Notes under the pieces: model-generated
What the model was told of the DNA's origin: nothing
Seen by the model: the letters and a program-made list of their open reading frames with translations, nothing else
Databases searched by the model: none
Translations under genes and position numbers: made by a program
Shown here: one piece after another, positions 5,603-7,300 of the stretch
How the letters are laid out: each line of letters begins with the position of its first letter
Position numbering within the stretch: the first letter of the stretch is position 1
Source of the DNA: DAOUEH01 sp034430515
GTDB taxonomy: Bacteria; Chloroflexota; Dehalococcoidia; Dehalococcoidales; RBG-16-60-22
DNA: 7,300 nucleotides
Direction: 5' to 3'
NCBI GenBank assembly: GCA_034430515.1
Contig: DAOUEP010000095.1
Coordinates: 1 to 7,300 of the forward strand

Positions 5603-6160
5603 GTGAAGACGCGACTGAAAGAGCTGCTCGACCGCCGCCCCAAGCGCCGCATCGCCGATGCCGCCCGCGTGCCGGCGGCGGTGCTCATCCCCCTCTACCG
5701 CGACGGGGGGCAGTGCCACGTCGTCTTCATCAAGCGCACCGAGACGGTCAAAGACCACAAGGGGCAGATATCCTTCCCCGGCGGCAGCCGCGAGCGAGGC
5801 GACGAGACCCTGCTGGATACCGCCCTGCGGGAGGCCTGCGAGGAAATCGGCCTGCGGCCCGCCGACGCCGAGATACTGGGCGAGATGGACGACGAGGTGA
5901 CGACGACCTCCAACTACCTGGTGACGCCGTTCGTGGCGGCCATACCCTGGCCGTACCGCTTCGTCGTCAACGGGAACGAGGTGGCCGAAATCATCGAGGT
6001 GCCCATCCCGGCGCTGCTGGCGGCGGGCTGCCGGAGGCCCGATACCGAGGTCCTCGACGGGCGGCAGGTGGCGTCCTGCGCCTACCACTACGGCGGCCGG
6101 GTAATCTGGGGGGCCACGGCGCGGATACTCAACAAGTTTCTGGATATGCTGGACGTGTAG
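5603..6160 (+). CDS. NUDIX hydrolase, CoA-pyrophosphatase (NudL/CoAse) type
   Basis: Likely a cytosolic Mg/Mn-dependent hydrolase that splits CoA or acyl-CoA into phosphopantetheine compounds and 3',5'-ADP. The 185-residue product carries the CoAse-type signature: FIKRTETVKDHKGQISFPGG (42-61), followed by the Nudix box ending TALREACEEIGL (73-84), with metal-binding Glu77, Glu80 and Glu81. The distance from FPGG to REA equals that of E. coli NudL, as I recall it. The C-terminal half has the NYLVTPFVAAIP (104-115) pattern of the family. The start is GTG at 5603: the only nearby upstream ATG (5595) runs into a stop after three codons, and no SD exists, consistent with leaderless translation from the adjacent -10 box. 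It is convergent with the zinc-ribbon gene, whose stop lies 14 nt away. Its presumed CoA substrate fits the nearby coaX and coaBC. Activity on CoA is inferred; another nucleotide diphosphate substrate is possible. Confidence 0.9.
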   Translation: MKTRLKELLDRRPKRRIADAARVPAAVLIPLYRDGGQCHVVFIKRTETVKDHKGQISFPGGSRERGDETLLDTALREACEEIGLRPADAEILGEMDDEVTTTSNYLVTPFVAAIPWPYRFVVNGNEVAEIIEVPIPALLAAGCRRPDTEVLDGRQVASCAYHYGGRVIWGATARILNKFLDMLDV

Positions 6161-6174
6161 GCGGCGGGGCGGCC

Positions 6175-7113
6175 TCAGGCCAGGACGCAGTTGATGAGGA
6201 TGATGTGCCGGCTGTAGCCGTCGTAGAGGCCTCGCACCGTAATCGTTTGCCCCTCGCTGAGCCGGCCGAACGCAGGGCTTTGTTCCTTGCCAAAGGAACA
6301 GCGGACGCTCCAGGTCGCCTTCCGCTGGGCGGCGTTCAGGATAGCGTAGCGGATGTCCAGGTGGTCGCGGATAAAGACTTTCTCCACCCGCCCCCGCACC
6401 GTCAGGGTCTGGCCGGCGAAGCTGGCCTGCGCCCCGGCGCGGTCGGCCTGAAAGATGGTGTTAAGCTGGCCGACGCTCACCTCGTCCCCCCCGGCGACCT
6501 TGTTCAGGTCTATCTCCGGCTCGGACTCTGGTTCCGGTTCAGGCTCTGGTTCCGGCTCGGGCGCGGTGGATGCCTCTGTCTCCGCTTCGGCCACCGGCTC
6601 CGGTTCTGATTCTGTCTCCGGCTCGGGTTCAGGTTCCGGGGGTAGCTCCGCGTAGACGATTTCCGTCTCCGGCGCGGGTTCTTCCTCGGTGGCCGGTTCT
6701 GGCTCTGGCTCCGGTTTTGCTTTGGCTTTGGCCCGCGGTTTGGCCTTGGGCTTGGGCTTGGGCTTGGCTTTAGCCTTGGCCTTTGGTTTGGCTTTAGCCT
6801 TCGGCTCTGGCTCGGTTTCCGGCTCCGGCTCGGGTACGGCCTCGGGCCGGTACTGGAGCTCGGTCTCCGCCTCCGGCTCGTAGGTGATTTCCGGCTCCGG
6901 CGCGGGTTCGGTTTCCGGCTCGGGCAGCTCCGCGTAGACGATTTCCGTCTCCGGCGCGACCTGCCGCCGGGCTTGCTCCCGCTCCAGCTTGATTTGCTTG
7001 TAGGTCTTGTCTACCTTTTTGTAGGCTTCGGACAGCAGAGGGTAGCCGCACCACTGGCAGGCCCAGTCCAGCGTTCTCTGTGTATTGCGACCGCAGTTAG
7101 GGCAGGCTGGCAT
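6175..7113 (-). CDS. Zinc-ribbon protein with disordered charged repeats and C-terminal OB-fold-like domain
   Basis: Unnamed protein of 312 residues in three parts. Residues 1-25 hold a zinc ribbon (Cys4, Cys7, Cys19, Cys22: CPNC and CQWC), followed by a Lys/Arg/Gln-rich helix (30-51). Residues 53-201 are low-complexity and surely disordered: an acidic Glu/Pro/Thr block (53-104), a basic Lys/Ala/Pro block (105-134) and a second acidic block (135-201). Residues 203-312 resemble the tRNA_anti-like OB-fold family (compare PF12869): LNTIF..., GQTLTVRGRVEKV (234-246), VRCSFG (270-275), GQTITVRGLYDG (288-299) and a final INCVLA. There is no signal peptide or membrane segment, so it should be cytosolic, perhaps binding nucleic acid or protein; the function is unknown. 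The ATG at 7113 has an ideal SD (GGAGG, 7 nt spacing) and its own promoter (7134-7161). A 33-nt exact direct repeat encodes a duplicated TEIVYAELP stretch. Confidence 0.88.
   Translation of the reverse strand: MPACPNCGRNTQRTLDWACQWCGYPLLSEAYKKVDKTYKQIKLEREQARRQVAPETEIVYAELPEPETEPAPEPEITYEPEAETELQYRPEAVPEPEPETEPEPKAKAKPKAKAKAKPKPKPKAKPRAKAKAKPEPEPEPATEEEPAPETEIVYAELPPEPEPEPETESEPEPVAEAETEASTAPEPEPEPEPEPESEPEIDLNKVAGGDEVSVGQLNTIFQADRAGAQASFAGQTLTVRGRVEKVFIRDHLDIRYAILNAAQRKATWSVRCSFGKEQSPAFGRLSEGQTITVRGLYDGYSRHIILINCVLA
6644..6676 (-). repeat. 33-nt exact direct repeat, copy 1, inside the zinc-ribbon gene
   Basis: Identical to 6926-6958, 282 nt (94 codons) away and in the same frame. On the minus strand it encodes the second APETEIVYAEL (residues 147-157). 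Perfect nucleotide identity points to recent duplication or gene conversion in the low-complexity region. Confidence 0.9.
6926..6958 (-). repeat. 33-nt exact direct repeat, copy 2, inside the zinc-ribbon gene
   Basis: Identical to 6644-6676. It encodes the first APETEIVYAEL (residues 53-63), directly after the N-terminal helix. Confidence 0.9.
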
Positions 7114-7133
7114 CTAAATTCCTCCGCTCTTAG

Positions 7134-7161
7134 ATTACACGTGCCGTCCGCGGCTTGTCAA
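7134..7161 (-). promoter_or_regulatory. Promoter of the zinc-ribbon/OB protein gene
   Basis: On the minus strand, a perfect -35 TTGACA (7156-7161), a 16-nt spacer and -10 TGTAAT (7134-7139, 5 of 6). It is followed by the GGAGG ribosome-binding site (7121-7125). Confidence 0.7.
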
Positions 7162-7181
7162 CCGGCCCGGCGGGGGTTTTG

Positions 7182-7212
7182 GGAGCGCTCCGCCGCCACG
7201 TTATCCGGCGGC
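7182..7212. other. Palindrome and hairpin between two divergent promoters
   Basis: GGAGCGCTCC (7182-7191) is a perfect 10-nt palindrome. Immediately after it, GCCGCC (7192-7197) and GGCGGC (7207-7212) form a 6-bp inverted repeat ending 1 nt before the tRNA -35. Either could be a protein-binding site. In GC-rich DNA such symmetry can also arise by chance. Confidence 0.3.
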
Positions 7213-7213
7213 A

Positions 7214-7243
7214 TTGACAGTCCGATTCGTTTGATGCTATATT
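7214..7243 (+). promoter_or_regulatory. Strong extended -10 promoter of the tRNA gene
   Basis: A perfect TTGACA (7214-7219), an 18-nt spacer and TATATT (7238-7243) preceded by TGC (7235-7237). The predicted start, near 7250, is just before the mature tRNA 5' end at 7254. An AT-rich run over -10 contrasts with the GC-rich surroundings. Confidence 0.8.
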
Positions 7244-7253
7244 TTTCTCGTCC

Positions 7254-7300
7254 GGCAGCGTAGCTCAGTGGTAGAGCAGGGGACTCATAAGCCCTTGGTC
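7254..7300 (+). tRNA. tRNA with CAT anticodon (elongator Met, or Ile2), 3' end cut off
   Basis: The 5' acceptor strand GGCAGCG (7254-7260), TA, the D arm GCTC/GAGC (7263-7266 with 7274-7277), and the anticodon arm with loop CTCATAA (7284-7290, anticodon CAT at 7286-7288) are visible. The variable region is starting when the window ends, so the T arm and acceptor 3' strand are not seen. The anticodon stem lacks the three G-C pairs of initiator tRNA, so this is elongator Met or the lysidine-modified Ile2. The pair at positions 31/39 is A-G, a mismatch that I recall in other bacterial CAT tRNAs of this type. Confidence 0.88.

Noticed and set aside
5595..5606. Three-codon minimal open frame (ATG AAA AAG TGA) overlapping the NUDIX GTG start
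   Set aside because: The ATG overlaps the predicted -10 box, so it would not be transcribed from that promoter. No SD supports it.
6161..6181. Possible bidirectional terminator between the convergent NUDIX and zinc-ribbon genes
   Set aside because: Only a 4-bp GGCC/GGCC stem with a 3-nt loop and no T-run is present, too weak to call.
6455..6883. Plus-strand frames encoding Ser-Gly and Leu-Ala repeats opposite the zinc-ribbon gene
   Set aside because: These are complements of the Glu-Pro and Lys-Ala codon repeats on the minus strand. No start signals or family features are present.

Overview
The window is GC-rich, gene-dense bacterial DNA. Most genes lie on the minus strand. Two genes run on the plus strand: a NUDIX hydrolase and a tRNA cut off by the right edge. 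The best guess for the host is a Chloroflexota (Dehalococcoidia-like) anaerobe or an environmental genome from that group. That guess rests on general gene style and on GC-rich hairpin repeats of a kind I associate with such genomes. It is an inference, not a proof.

Left block (1-3299, minus strand): a tight operon reads leftward from a good sigma70-type promoter at 3329-3357. It encodes a fused NAD(P)HX epimerase/dehydratase (nnr), then type III pantothenate kinase (coaX, 5-nt gap), then the bifunctional CoaBC (7-nt gap, truncated by the window edge). It combines repair of damaged nicotinamide cofactors with the first and the second-plus-third steps of CoA synthesis from pantothenate. Two usually conserved active-site residues differ: Cys to Ser in the CoaC flap, and Asp to Cys in the CoaX phosphate-binding loop.

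Middle block (3376-5467): an aldo/keto reductase and an AEC-family permease, both on the minus strand, are bracketed by two inverted copies of a non-coding repeat. Its 50-nt core is identical at 48 positions. The right copy abuts two further strong hairpins, making a mosaic repeat tract. If this block is removed, the nnr-coaX-coaBC operon and the NUDIX gene become direct divergent neighbours, so the block may be an insertion.

Right block (5555-7300): a CoA-pyrophosphatase-type NUDIX hydrolase begins with GTG right after a -10 box and looks leaderless. It is convergent with an unusual protein made of a zinc ribbon, a long disordered acidic-basic-acidic repeat region and a C-terminal OB-fold-like domain. 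That gene has its own promoter and strong SD, and is divergent from a CAT-anticodon tRNA with an excellent extended -10 promoter.

No CRISPR array, transposase, phage gene or defence system is visible. The most unusual items are the inverted-repeat-bounded AKR/AEC block, the composite repeat, the zinc-ribbon/polyampholyte/OB protein and the two active-site substitutions in the CoA pathway.
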